Below, in pieces: positions 48,555 to 57,923 of a stretch of 64,000 nt of DNA. The stretch is taken from contig CAWFXB010000002.1 of the NCBI GenBank assembly GCA_963819755.1, forward strand, positions 496,001 to 560,000. Reading direction: 5' to 3'. Every line of letters starts with the position of its first letter. Position 1 is the stretch's first letter. Both the position numbers and the translations under genes were made by a program. The stretch comes from VRUE01 sp963819755. Its GTDB lineage: Bacteria > Actinomycetota > Thermoleophilia > Solirubrobacterales > 70-9. The notes beneath the pieces are model-generated. The model searched no databases, was not told where the DNA came from, and worked only from the letters and a program-made list of their open reading frames with translations.

Positions 48555-50762
48555 CTACCCAGGCGGCTGCTGGGGAATCCCGCGGAGCGGAGCGTTCCGG
48601 GGACCGCAGGCCGACGGGTCGAGGTGGCCACGGACGCGCCAGACGGTCACCTGGCCGCTGCGCTCGATCGGGATCACCGCCGGCTCGCCGCGCAACCAGC
48701 GCGCCTCCGGCGATGCGATCGGCTTGCCGGGCTCGATGAAGTTGAGGAACGGGGACGTGACCAGATAGTCGAGATCGGCGGCATTGACTGCGGCGCGAAA
48801 TTCGGAGCAGCTCGGGATCGCGTTGAAAGCGCCGTGCGGTCCTTCGGCGCCGAGGTAGCGCACGCGGTTTGACAGATCGGTGCCGTAGAAGCCGTACTCG
48901 AGGAAGCCGGCCGTGGTGCCGGCGAGGCCGATACGGGAATCGCCGATCCCGCGGGCCCAGCGATAGGCCGAATTGAGATGCATTCCGGGGATGCTCGTTT
49001 CGGCATCCGTGTTGAGGAAGCGGTCGCGCAGGTAGTCCCGCTGCACCGGGTAGCCGATCGCGACCGCAGCGATGGCGAGGCCGGCGAATCCTGCGACGAT
49101 CGCCGCCCGCGATGCGCCGCGATGCCGGGCGAACAGCAGCGCTGCCGGGATCAGCACCACCAGGGCGGCGATCAGCCAGCCGAAGAGCCGGTCGGGGTCG
49201 CGCAGGGCGGCGTCGGAGCGGTCGGTGGCGAGCAGGACCAGCAGGAGCGCCCCGAGCAGCACCCACCGGCCTCGCTCTCGCCGCAGTGCCAGAGGGAGCA
49301 GGGTGAGGCCCGCTAGAAGAGCTGGTATTGCGTAGCGAATGTTTATTGCGAAGCCGACGGGGGCGCCCTCGGCTCCTGCGGCGCTTAGGGGGGTGAAGAC
49401 GTAGGCGAGCATGCCGAACAGCGCCACGCCGCCCATCCAGCGCAGGACGCGCGTACGGCCCCAGAGGAGGACGGTCAGGCCACCGGCTATGGCGGCGACG
49501 ATTACAAGGGGCCAGAGGGCGCCGAAGGCCTGGTGGAGGCCGGGCTCGAAGTACTTGCTCCAGACACCGGTGTCGGTCGCGTAGTGGACGATGCTGAAGT
49601 CGGGACGGCCTTCCTGAATCCGCTCGGGATGAGGCAGAGTTATCGGGCCCAGGTGCTCTAACTGGGGTAGCGGATTGCCGGAAATGATCAGGTTTCGCAG
49701 GTACCAGTAGCCACCGCCCGCAACGGCCGCCGCGAACCACCACCCTGTGGCAGCCCATCTCCGCCCGGCGGGGGCGAGCACGATCACGGCGACAGTGAGG
49801 GCAGCGGCCATCGCCAAGGCCGTCGACTTGGTCCCGACCGCCATCCCAACGGCCAATCCGGCCGCTGCAAGGGGCCAACCTGGCCGCCTACCGGCGTTGA
49901 CGAGGATCGCAATCGCGGCAAGCAGTAGCGCTGCGGCCATCAGATCGTTCTTGGCAGCTCCCGGCTCGCGAACTACAAGCGTGTGGCACTCCAAAAGCAC
50001 CGCAGCGGCAACCACCGTCAGCGGCGCACGCCCGTAGGGCCGACCGATGCACCAAGCAGCTAGAAAAGCGATCGCCAGCCAGCCGAAGTTCAGGAAGAGC
50101 GACAGCGTGTCCCGCCCCGTAAGCAGGATCCCGTCCGCATGCAGCAGCTCCCCGTTCTGCGGATAGAACCAATTCGTGAAGATCGTCTCCGTGTAATGCA
50201 GCCCCGTGACCGAGTGGCTGTGCGCCATTTCGACCGCAAACGGCAGGTGGTACCAGAGCGAATCGAAATTGAAGATGCCCCGACTAAGCGCATCTTTCGC
50301 CGTGAGTCCCCAGTGCGCGAACACCAACGCCACGACCCCAACGGCAATCGCCGTCATCGCTCCTCCCGCGGGTGGCACGGGGAGGGGGTGGCGGGCCGGC
50401 GCGGCGTCCTGTTTTTCGCCCCGACCAGAATCTCGGACGACTTTCCCACTCCAAGGCGAAAAACCCAGCGGCTGCCCGGCACCCCCTCCCCGTGACAGGA
50501 CCCGCGGGCCGAAAGCGACGGCAGCAACCAGGAGGAGAGCTGAGGCGACAAGCGTCCCCGCGTAGAGGAGATTCACGACCCCCAGCAGCTCGCTCAGCCA
50601 AATCAGCAGGGCCACACCGAGAATCGCCTCGACCAGATGCGCAGGCGCCCCCTCCCACTCGGGCATCAACCTCCTCCGCAGGCAAACCGCCGAGAACCCC
50701 AGCGCAAGGACCAAGACGACCAGCAGGGCAGCGCTGAGGATGTAGGAACCGGCGCTAACCAC
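48555..50762 (-). CDS. Polytopic membrane glycosyltransferase-like protein (GT-C fold) with in-frame palindromic insertion
   Basis: The 735-residue protein has about a dozen membrane spans with an early loop FDSLWYHLPFAVEMAHSHSVTGLHYT and later YRYAIP-like INIRYAIPALLAGLTLLPLAL, the layout of GT-C enzymes (PMT/ArnT-like) that use lipid-linked sugars. A C-terminal soluble domain of about 150 residues lies outside. Residues about 86-133 (RGGGAGQPLGFSPWSGKVVRDSGRGEKQDAAPARHPLPVP) are encoded by a nested inverted repeat at 50365-50508 and look foreign to the membrane topology. GTG start is possible near 50762. Substrate unknown. Confidence 0.75.
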   Translation of the reverse strand: MVSAGSYILSAALLVVLVLALGFSAVCLRRRLMPEWEGAPAHLVEAILGVALLIWLSELLGVVNLLYAGTLVASALLLVAAVAFGPRVLSRGGGAGQPLGFSPWSGKVVRDSGRGEKQDAAPARHPLPVPPAGGAMTAIAVGVVALVFAHWGLTAKDALSRGIFNFDSLWYHLPFAVEMAHSHSVTGLHYTETIFTNWFYPQNGELLHADGILLTGRDTLSLFLNFGWLAIAFLAAWCIGRPYGRAPLTVVAAAVLLECHTLVVREPGAAKNDLMAAALLLAAIAILVNAGRRPGWPLAAAGLAVGMAVGTKSTALAMAAALTVAVIVLAPAGRRWAATGWWFAAAVAGGGYWYLRNLIISGNPLPQLEHLGPITLPHPERIQEGRPDFSIVHYATDTGVWSKYFEPGLHQAFGALWPLVIVAAIAGGLTVLLWGRTRVLRWMGGVALFGMLAYVFTPLSAAGAEGAPVGFAINIRYAIPALLAGLTLLPLALRRERGRWVLLGALLLVLLATDRSDAALRDPDRLFGWLIAALVVLIPAALLFARHRGASRAAIVAGFAGLAIAAVAIGYPVQRDYLRDRFLNTDAETSIPGMHLNSAYRWARGIGDSRIGLAGTTAGFLEYGFYGTDLSNRVRYLGAEGPHGAFNAIPSCSEFRAAVNAADLDYLVTSPFLNFIEPGKPIASPEARWLRGEPAVIPIERSGQVTVWRVRGHLDPSACGPRNAPLRGIPQQPPG
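50365..50508. repeat. Nested inverted-repeat element (144 bp) inside the GT-C reading frame
   Basis: CCCGCGGGT (50365-50373) with ACCCGCGGG (50500-50508), CACGGGGAGGGGGTG (50376-50390) with CACCCCCTCCCCGTG (50480-50494) and GTTTTTCGCC (50411-50420) with GGCGAAAAAC (50455-50464) form three nested dyads around one centre. It keeps the reading frame open. Its plan, including an inner TTTTTCG dyad, is like the element at 42755-42870. Confidence 0.8.
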
Positions 50763-50783
50763 CGGCCGCTCCGAGAAAGGCCG

Positions 50784-51188
50784 TTACCCGCCGAGCCCGT
50801 GAACGACGATCGGCGTCTCGCCTTCGGCGACCATGCCCTGTGCGCGGGCCCGGCGGTCGATGACCGTGGGCTCGTCCGCCGTCTGGATGCGGCTGTGGAG
50901 GCGCTTGTTTTCGCGCAGCATCTCGTGGAACTCGGCTTTGGCGGCGGTGGTCGCCGTGTAGGTCTTGACGAAGTCGATCGCCGGGTTCAGATACGAGTAG
51001 AGGACCGCGGCGAGGACCAGGGTTAGGGCGATGCGCCCGACACGATCCCAGCGGATGCGACTCCCGCCGCGCCGTGCGGCAGGTTTGCGGCGAGCGGCCG
51101 GACGCCGTTTTTGCCGGGACGTGGTTTTCCGAGAGGCAGCCCTGCGCGTCGTGGTTGCGCTTCCTGCCGGCCGGGCGCGAGCTGCCAT
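50784..51188 (-). CDS. ftsB: FtsB/DivIC-like septum formation initiator
   Basis: The 134-residue protein has a basic cytoplasmic N-terminus (about 45 residues of Arg/Lys/Ala), one membrane span (IALTLVLAAVLYSYLNPAI), a coiled-coil (TTAAKAEFHEMLRENKRLHSRIQ) and the family's RRARAQGMVAEGETPIVV motif. FtsB/DivIC works with FtsL and FtsQ in the divisome. The position directly after eno is the classical order in many bacteria. It is 37 bp downstream of eno on the same strand. Confidence 0.9.
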   Translation of the reverse strand: MAARARPAGSATTTRRAASRKTTSRQKRRPAARRKPAARRGGSRIRWDRVGRIALTLVLAAVLYSYLNPAIDFVKTYTATTAAKAEFHEMLRENKRLHSRIQTADEPTVIDRRARAQGMVAEGETPIVVHGLGG

Positions 51189-51225
51189 ACCCGGTCCTAC
51201 GCGACCGAGCCCCGCATTCCTTCAT

Positions 51226-52521
51226 TTATCGCCTGGTCTGGGCGAAGGCCTGCAGGCCGGGAAACTCAGCCGCAGCGCCGAGCTCCTCCTCGATGCGCAG
51301 GAGCCGGTTGTACTTCGCCACCCGGTCCGAGCGGGATGGGGCGCCGGTCTTGATCTGGCCCGCGCCGGTGGCGACGGCGAGATCCGCGATCGTGGTGTCT
51401 TCGGTCTCGCCCGAACGGTGCGAGATCACAGCCGTGTAGCCGGCCTCGCGGGCGATGCGGATCGCCTCCAGGGTCTCGCTCAGGGTGCCGATCTGGTTGA
51501 CCTTGACCAGGATCGAGTTGCCGACGCCGAGCTCGATCCCGCGGCGCAGCCGCTCAGGGTTGGTGACGAAGAGGTCGTCTCCGACGAGCTGCACCCGCTC
51601 GCCGAGCCTCTCGGTCAGCAGCTTCCAGCCGTCCCAATCCTCCTCGTCCATGCCGTCCTCGATCGAGAGGATCGGGTAGCGCGAGCAGGCATCCTCCCAG
51701 TACGTGGCCATCTCCTCGGGCGAGAGGGTACGACCCTCATGCTCGAGTACGTAAGCGCCGCCTTCGTAGACCTCGCTGGTGGCCGGGTCGAGGGCGATGA
51801 AGACGTCGGAGCCCGGCTCGTAGCCGGCGGCCTCGACGCCCGCGAGGACGGCCTGCAGGGCTGCCTCGTTGGAGTCGAGATCGGGCGCGAAGCCGCCCTC
51901 GTCGCCACCCGCGGTCGAGAGCCCCTTAGAGGCGAGGCTCTTCTTCAACGCATGGAAGACCTCGGTGCCGACCCGCAGGCACTCGGCAAAGCTCGCTGCG
52001 CCGGCCGGCACCACCATGAACTCCTGGAAGTCGACCGAGTTGTCGGCGTGGGCGCCGCCGTTGAGCACGTTCATCATCGGCACCGGCAGGAGACTTGGCT
52101 CGCCGCCGCCGTAAAGCTCGGCCAGGTAGCGGTAGAGGGGTTGGCCGGAGTCGGCCGCAGCCGCCTTCGCCGCCGCCAGCGAGACGCCGAGGATCGCGTT
52201 GGCGCCCAGCCGGCCCTTGTTCGGCGTGCCGTCGAGCTCGATCATCGTCTCGTCGAGCGCGCCCTGCTCGGCGGCGCGCGCTCCGGTCAGAGTCGCGGCG
52301 ATCTCGCCGTTGACATTCCCGACCGCCCCCGACACCCCCTTGCCGCCCCAGCCGGCGCCGCCGTCACGCAGCTCCACCGCCTCGAACTCGCCGGTGGAGG
52401 CCCCGGAGGGCACCGCTGCCCGCCCGCGCGCGCCCGAGTCGAGGACGACCTCGACCTCGACCGTGGGGTTGCCGCGCGAGTCGAGGATCTGCCGCGCGTG
52501 GATGGAGGAGATGGCGCTCAT
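51226..52521 (-). CDS. eno: Enolase
   Basis: The 431-residue protein is full length with the enolase signatures: ARQILDSRGNPTVEVEV at the start, GGAHADNSVDFQEFMVVP, the metal ligands in IALDPA, SIEDGMDEEDWDGW and LVGDDLFVTNPERL, the catalytic Lys in SILVKVNQIGTLSE, and SHRSGETEDTTIADLAVA with GQIKTGAPSRSDR. It converts 2-phosphoglycerate to phosphoenolpyruvate. ATG at 52521. Confidence 0.97.
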   Translation of the reverse strand: MSAISSIHARQILDSRGNPTVEVEVVLDSGARGRAAVPSGASTGEFEAVELRDGGAGWGGKGVSGAVGNVNGEIAATLTGARAAEQGALDETMIELDGTPNKGRLGANAILGVSLAAAKAAAADSGQPLYRYLAELYGGGEPSLLPVPMMNVLNGGAHADNSVDFQEFMVVPAGAASFAECLRVGTEVFHALKKSLASKGLSTAGGDEGGFAPDLDSNEAALQAVLAGVEAAGYEPGSDVFIALDPATSEVYEGGAYVLEHEGRTLSPEEMATYWEDACSRYPILSIEDGMDEEDWDGWKLLTERLGERVQLVGDDLFVTNPERLRRGIELGVGNSILVKVNQIGTLSETLEAIRIAREAGYTAVISHRSGETEDTTIADLAVATGAGQIKTGAPSRSDRVAKYNRLLRIEEELGAAAEFPGLQAFAQTRR

Positions 52522-52566
52522 GGAAGGCGCGCCAGTCTATCGACGGCCGACGGTCGCGTCCGCGGG

Positions 52567-53925
52567 CTATTCGCCGGTTTCGGCGGGCGGTGCTTCTTCG
52601 GTGGGCGCCGGCACGGCGCCTTCGGGCAGGCCGGTGGCGCCCGCTTCTTTTTTGCCGGATTCCGCTTTCGGTATCGGGCGCTGGGCCAGCGGTTTGCCCT
52701 TTGGTTCCAGCGGCGTCACCGTTCCGGGCAGCGCCGGGACCAACTGGGACACTGGCGCCGGGCAAGCTTCGGGCAGGCCGCCTTTGGGGTTGGCTTCGTA
52801 ACAGCCTTCGGGCGCCGTTTTGGTGTGCCCGTTGCCCCCGTAGTTCGAGCAGCGTTCGGTCGTGAACTCGGCAGCGCAGAAGCTCCGCTGCTTCCATTCG
52901 GTCTGGAAACTGGTGACGAAGTTGGCGAAGTATTCCTGTTCGTCTCGCTGCGCCAGCGTGCTCTGGATCTGGCTTTCGACCGTTTTCAGTTCCTGCACGC
53001 TTTCTGGCGTCGAGTTGACCACTTCGTAGACGACGTAACCGCCCTTGCCCTTGGTCGGCCCTTTGAGCTCGCCTTCCGGCGTGCTGAAGACTTCCGCGTT
53101 CAGCGGTTCTTCGAGGGTGCCTTCCTGGACCGCTTTCTGCAGCCCGCCGCTTTCTTTCGTGGTCGGGTCTTCCGAGTACTTTTTGGCGACTTTTTCCCAG
53201 TTCTTTGCCGAGTTGTCTTTTGCGAGCGCATCCGCCGCTTCCTGCGCTTTATCCTGTTTTTTGGTCAGGATCGTGCGTATGTCGCGGCTGGCTTTCGTCG
53301 TGAACTGGGTGTCCTTTGCCGCTTCGTAGTAGGCCTTGACTTCGCTCTGGCTCGGCGTCGGGACTTTTTCTTTCAGCTGTTCCTGAAGTTCTTTGCTGAG
53401 CATCTGGATCAGCACCCGCTCGTGAACGTCGGCGGGCGTGTAGTGAGATTCCTTGAGGAATTTCTGGAATTCGGCGGGCGATTTGAAGCTTTCTTTCTTC
53501 ACTTTCTTGACTTCGGCGGCGACTTCCTTTTCGCTCACTTCGATGCCCCACTGAGCGGCCAGGCCCTGGATCCAGATCCCTTCGAGGACCGAGTTGACCG
53601 CCGTTTCCTTCGTTTCGTCGTATTTGGGATCGCCCGGTTTCGGGATCGTTTTTTCGCCCGCCTGCGCCGCCGCCAGTTCGATCGCGTGTTCGACCTTGGA
53701 GGCCGGGACCGTGCCAATGTCTCCGGGCGTGTCTTGAACCACCGCCGCATCGCCTGAGGGGACGCTCGGATCTCCAACGCCGACGGCGATCGCGACGATG
53801 ACGAAGAGGGCGACGAAGGCGACGCCGAAGACGAGCAGGCCCAGCCGGTGCGCAGCCACAGGTCCGGAGGCTTTGCCGCCTCCGCCCTTGCCAGACGTCC
53901 CTTTCCTACCCCGGTCCGGACTCAC
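52567..53925 (-). CDS. SurA/PrsA-like membrane-anchored foldase (parvulin-related)
   Basis: GTG at 53925 overlaps the stop of mfd (GTGA) and gives 452 residues. After a short basic, Gly-rich cytoplasmic part comes one span (RLGLLVFGVAFVALFVIVAIAV), then a helical SurA-N-like domain (NSVLEGIWIQGLAAQWGIEVSEKEVAAEVKK) and a parvulin-like domain (IRTILTKKQDKAQEAADALAKDNSAKNWEKVAKKYSEDPTTKESGG ... GYVVYEVV), and a Pro-rich tail. Such proteins help fold secreted proteins outside the membrane. Lys and Glu codons AAG/GAA and AAA are unusually frequent for the locus. Confidence 0.85.
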   Translation of the reverse strand: MSPDRGRKGTSGKGGGGKASGPVAAHRLGLLVFGVAFVALFVIVAIAVGVGDPSVPSGDAAVVQDTPGDIGTVPASKVEHAIELAAAQAGEKTIPKPGDPKYDETKETAVNSVLEGIWIQGLAAQWGIEVSEKEVAAEVKKVKKESFKSPAEFQKFLKESHYTPADVHERVLIQMLSKELQEQLKEKVPTPSQSEVKAYYEAAKDTQFTTKASRDIRTILTKKQDKAQEAADALAKDNSAKNWEKVAKKYSEDPTTKESGGLQKAVQEGTLEEPLNAEVFSTPEGELKGPTKGKGGYVVYEVVNSTPESVQELKTVESQIQSTLAQRDEQEYFANFVTSFQTEWKQRSFCAAEFTTERCSNYGGNGHTKTAPEGCYEANPKGGLPEACPAPVSQLVPALPGTVTPLEPKGKPLAQRPIPKAESGKKEAGATGLPEGAVPAPTEEAPPAETGE

Positions 53926-56900
53926 GAAGCTGGGAGCATATCTTTTTCGACCAAATCTGAGCGGCCCGCCTCGCGCAGCCCCTCCGCCATCGCCAGCACC
54001 GCGGCGAGCCGTGCCTCGGGCTCGTCGGGAACGCGGACCGAGGCGGTTTTCTCGCGCCACTCGTAAAGCGCCCCCTCGACCCGCTCGCGCAGCTCGCTCG
54101 CCCCCTCGGAATCGAGCTCGATCCCGACCACGCTGAGGCGGCCACCGCGCAGCTCGACGCTGCGGGCCCCGGCCAGGCGCAGCTCGATCCGCGCCCGCTG
54201 CAACGCCAACAGGTTCTCGGCCTCAGCGGGTGGCGAACCGAAGCGGTCACTGAGCTCGTCGCGGATCGCCCGCAGGTCGCCCGGCGCCCGGGCGGCGACG
54301 ATGCGCCGGTGGACGTCGATCTTCGCCGCCTCGAAGGGGATGAAGGAGGCCGGCAGGTAGGCGTCGACCGGGACGTCGAAGCGCAACGGCTCCGGCGCCT
54401 CCTCGCCCTCCTCCCCCGCCGCGCTCGCCTCGGCCACGGCCTCGTCGATCATCTGGCAGTAGAGCTCGAAGCCGACCGCGGCGACGTGGCCCGACTGCTC
54501 GTCGCCGAGCAGGTCTCCGGCGCCGCGGATATCGAGGTCGCGCATCGCGATCTTGAAGCCGGAACCGAGCTCGGTGTGATCGGCGAGGGTGGTCAGGCGG
54601 GCCGCGGCGTCCTCGGTCAACGCCTCGGCGGAGGGGTAGAGCAGGTAGGCGAAGGCGCGCTCGCGGGAGCGCCCGACCCGGCCGCGGATCTGGTAGGCCT
54701 GTGCGAGGCCAAGCCGGTCGGCGCGCTCGACGATCAGCGTGTTGGCGGTGGGGATGTCGAGGCCCGACTCGATGATCGTCGTCGTCACCAGGCAGTCGGC
54801 TTCACCGCGCAGAAAGCCCATCATCGTCTTCTCCAGCTCCCCCTCGTCCATCTGGCCGTGGGCTTCGACCACGCGCGCCTTGGGGACGAGCCCGCGCAAC
54901 TGCTCGGCGACCTCGGGCAGGCTCTCGATCCGGTTGTGGAGGAAGAAGGCCTGGCCGCCACGCTCGAGCTCGCGCTCGATCGCCCGCTGCACCAGGTCCT
55001 CGTCGTAGGGGCCGACGTACGTGCGAACCGGCCGCCGCCCCTCGGGCGGGGTCTCGATCGTCGAGATGTCGCGCAGCCCCGCCAGGCTCATCTGCAGGGT
55101 TCGCGGGATCGGCGTCGCCGAGAGCGACAGCACGTCAACCTTCAGCTTCAGCTGCCGCAGCAGCTCCTTCTGCTTGACGCCGAAGCGCTGCTCCTCGTCG
55201 ACGATCAGGAGGCCGAGGTCCTTGGCGCGAACGTCGCGCGAGAGCAGCCGGTGGGTGCCGACCAGGACGTCGATCTCGCCCGCCTCATATCGCTTCAGCA
55301 CCTCCTTGACTTCCGCCGGCTTGCGCAGGCGCGAGACCCAGTCGAGCGTGAAGGGAAGGTCGGCGAGGCGCTCGCGGAAGGTGCCGAAGTGCTGCTGGGC
55401 GAGGATCGTCGTCGGCGCCAGCATCATCACCTGCTTGCCGTCGGAGGCGGCCTTGACCGCGGCGCGCAGCGCCACCTCGGTCTTGCCGAAGCCGACATCG
55501 CCGCAGACCAGCCGGTCCATCGGCTGCTCCGATTCCATGTCGCCCTTGACGGCCTCGATCGCCTCCAGTTGGTCGGCGGTCTCACGGTAGGGGAATGCCG
55601 TCTCCATCGCGATCTGCCATTCGCCGTCCGGCGAAAAGGCGTGGCCCTTGCGGGTTCGTCGCTCGGCGAAGAGGTTGAGCAACTCGCCGGCAAGGGCACC
55701 CGCCGCTTTGCGGGCGCGGGCCTTCATGTTCTGCCAGCGTTTGCCGCCGAGCGCGGAGAGCGTCGGCGCGGCGCCTGAGCCGGCGTAGCGGCTCAGCTTC
55801 GCCAGCTGGTCGGTGGGGACGTAGACGCGGTCCTCGCCCTTGTATTCGAGGTAGAGGTAGTCGCGGCTGATGCCGCCGACCTCGCGCGTCTCGAAGCCGG
55901 CGAAGCGGGCGACGCCATGATCCTCGTGGACGACGTAGTCGCCGACGCGAAGGTCGCTGAAGGCGAGGCGGCCCTTGTCGGCGCCCGGCACCCGCTCCTC
56001 GGCGCGCCTCCGCCGGTGGACGAGGCGGCGGAACGGGTAGACGGCGAGGCGCAGCTCCGGACTGACGAAGCCCTCGCGCAGGCGCGCCTCGGCGAAGGCG
56101 AGGCCTGGGTCCGGCGAGAGGCGGGCGGCGTCGAGCAGGGCGGCGTCGAGGCGTTCGAGGCCGTAGCGCGAGCGCTCCGCCTCGCCGCGGTTGTCGAAGG
56201 CGACGACCGTGCGGTAGCCCGAGCGGACGTGTTTCTCCAGCTCGCCCTCGGCCTCTTTGACGCTGCGCGCCGGCGACTCGGCGCGCGAGGCGCGGAACGC
56301 GCCCTCGTCGTCCTCGCCGGCCCCGCTAACGGCGAGGATCGCGCGAGCGTTGAGAGGTGCCGCGACCTCGACGTAGAGGTGGCGGGCGTCGTCGGCGTGC
56401 ATCGCCGCCGTCGCGTCCTCCCAGTGATCGCGCAGCGCCGGCTCGATCTCCTCGGCGGCGGCGAGGATCACGGCCGCCTCGGCGGGGACGAGATCCAGCG
56501 GGGGGCCGAAATGCTCGAGCGGCAGGACCTCGGCCGGGCTCGGCGGCTCCTTGCCCTCCTCGGCCGCCTCCATAGCGACAAGCTCGGCCAGCTCTCGGTG
56601 CTCGGCGTCGAGCTCGGCAGCCGGCGCCAGCTCGACTCGCTCGGCGTCGCCGAGCGAGCGCTGGGTGAAGGTCGAGAACCAGCGCATCGACTCGATCTCG
56701 TCGCCGAAGAGCTCGATACGCACGGCGCGCTCCTCGGTCGCCGGATAGACGTCGAGGATGCCGCCACGGACGGCGAACTGGCCGCGCTCCTCGACCTGCT
56801 CGACCCGCTCGTAGCCGGCGGCAACCAGATCGCGTGCGGTGGTGTCGAGCTCGACCTCGCCGCCCGCCTCGAGAGTGAAGCCGGCTGGACGCAGCGAGGC

Positions 56901-57314
56901 GTCCGGCACCGCCTCGGCAAGCGCGGTGGCGCCGGCGACTACAACCGCATTCTCCTCGTTGCGCAACGCCTCGATTGCATCGATCCGCAATCCGACCAGG
57001 TGGGGAGGCGGGGTGACGTGCGAGGCGTAGCCCGTTCCGCGCGAGGGGTAGAAGCGGACCCGGCGGGGCGCCAGGTAGGCGCGCAGATCGGCGGCGAGGT
57101 CGCGGGCGGAGCGATCGTCGGCGCTGACGAGCAGCGCCGGGCGGCCGGCCAGGCCACGATCGTCCTCGAGCAGGGTCGCCAGCAGCAGCGGGCGCAGGGT
57201 GGTGGAGGCGCCAATCTCGACCGGTGAGCTGCCGCTTGCCGCGCCCACCTCGCCCGCGAGCGCGTGCAGGCGCTCGTTCTCGGCGGCGATCTCGAGTAAT
57301 GGGCGGAGGCTCAT
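53922..57314 (-). CDS. mfd: Transcription-repair coupling factor
   Basis: ATG at 57314 gives 1130 residues. The N-terminal UvrB-like part contains FYPSRGTGYASHVTPP and a UvrA-binding region; the RNA-polymerase-interacting domain reads GDYVVHEDHGVARFAGFETREVGGI; the translocase has Walker A CGDVGFGKTEVALRAAV, the DEEQ box LIVDEEQRFGVKQKE, SATPIPRTLQMSL and the RecG-like VEAHGQMDEGELEKTM; the TRCF C-terminal domain ends the protein. Mfd removes stalled RNA polymerase and recruits UvrA. Length is normal for the family (about 1150). Confidence 0.97.
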   Translation of the reverse strand: MSLRPLLEIAAENERLHALAGEVGAASGSSPVEIGASTTLRPLLLATLLEDDRGLAGRPALLVSADDRSARDLAADLRAYLAPRRVRFYPSRGTGYASHVTPPPHLVGLRIDAIEALRNEENAVVVAGATALAEAVPDASLRPAGFTLEAGGEVELDTTARDLVAAGYERVEQVEERGQFAVRGGILDVYPATEERAVRIELFGDEIESMRWFSTFTQRSLGDAERVELAPAAELDAEHRELAELVAMEAAEEGKEPPSPAEVLPLEHFGPPLDLVPAEAAVILAAAEEIEPALRDHWEDATAAMHADDARHLYVEVAAPLNARAILAVSGAGEDDEGAFRASRAESPARSVKEAEGELEKHVRSGYRTVVAFDNRGEAERSRYGLERLDAALLDAARLSPDPGLAFAEARLREGFVSPELRLAVYPFRRLVHRRRRAEERVPGADKGRLAFSDLRVGDYVVHEDHGVARFAGFETREVGGISRDYLYLEYKGEDRVYVPTDQLAKLSRYAGSGAAPTLSALGGKRWQNMKARARKAAGALAGELLNLFAERRTRKGHAFSPDGEWQIAMETAFPYRETADQLEAIEAVKGDMESEQPMDRLVCGDVGFGKTEVALRAAVKAASDGKQVMMLAPTTILAQQHFGTFRERLADLPFTLDWVSRLRKPAEVKEVLKRYEAGEIDVLVGTHRLLSRDVRAKDLGLLIVDEEQRFGVKQKELLRQLKLKVDVLSLSATPIPRTLQMSLAGLRDISTIETPPEGRRPVRTYVGPYDEDLVQRAIERELERGGQAFFLHNRIESLPEVAEQLRGLVPKARVVEAHGQMDEGELEKTMMGFLRGEADCLVTTTIIESGLDIPTANTLIVERADRLGLAQAYQIRGRVGRSRERAFAYLLYPSAEALTEDAAARLTTLADHTELGSGFKIAMRDLDIRGAGDLLGDEQSGHVAAVGFELYCQMIDEAVAEASAAGEEGEEAPEPLRFDVPVDAYLPASFIPFEAAKIDVHRRIVAARAPGDLRAIRDELSDRFGSPPAEAENLLALQRARIELRLAGARSVELRGGRLSVVGIELDSEGASELRERVEGALYEWREKTASVRVPDEPEARLAAVLAMAEGLREAGRSDLVEKDMLPAS

Positions 57315-57390
57315 GGCAGGCGAAGAGCCCGGATCGAACGATCCGGGCACGGCGACCGATTCTAAGACCAAGGGCTACGCTGCTCGAGAG

Positions 57391-57918
57391 ATGCGACTGC
57401 GACGCCCATTCGCCGCGGGCTCGACCCTCGGGCTCTTCGCCCACAACGCCTTCGAGACCCGTGCCGGGGTCGGCTTGGTCTTCGAGCCGCAGCTCGGCCG
57501 GCGGGGGGCGTACGCGCTCTGGAGCGCCCTGATCCCGCTGGGGCTGGTGGCGGCGGTCCGCGGCGGTAAGTGGGACGAGCGCCTCTCCGCGCTCAACGCG
57601 GGCATTGGGGTGGCCGGCGTCGCCGTCCACTTCAAGGCCTGGCCCTGGTCGCTGCACGGCGGACTGCCGATGCTCGACGAAGCCGAGGGCCTGCGCGAGG
57701 ACCAGCTCCCCGCCTACAACGCCGTTCTCTGGGCCTGGGGGATCTCCAGCGCCCTCAGCCTGCTGACCGAGACCAAGCGCGGCTCACGCGGCTTCGCCAT
57801 CGCCGGCCTGCTCAACTTCCCGATCCTGCTCGCCTCCGCCGACCACCACTTCCGCTGGGCGCGCGAGCAGGCCAAGCGCGAACCCGAGCGCTGGAGCGCG
57901 GCGCTGCTGGAGGACTGA
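57391..57918 (+). CDS. Hypothetical membrane protein
   Basis: ATG at 57391 gives 175 residues with about four spans (LGLFAHNAFETRAGVGLVFE; YALWSALIPLGLVAAVRGG; LNAGIGVAGVAVHFKAWPW; YNAVLWAWGISSALSLL). Histidines occur in the first and third spans. No family recognised. It is 5 bp before the deacetylase gene, so the two are probably co-transcribed, divergently from mfd. Confidence 0.65.
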   Translation: MRLRRPFAAGSTLGLFAHNAFETRAGVGLVFEPQLGRRGAYALWSALIPLGLVAAVRGGKWDERLSALNAGIGVAGVAVHFKAWPWSLHGGLPMLDEAEGLREDQLPAYNAVLWAWGISSALSLLTETKRGSRGFAIAGLLNFPILLASADHHFRWAREQAKREPERWSAALLED

Positions 57919-57923
57919 GCCCG

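Noticed and set aside
54309..55778. 489-codon plus-strand open frame opposite mfd
   Set aside because: It is antisense to a full-length mfd with all motifs; composition is the Arg/Gly/Ala-rich type seen in shadow frames of GC-rich genes.
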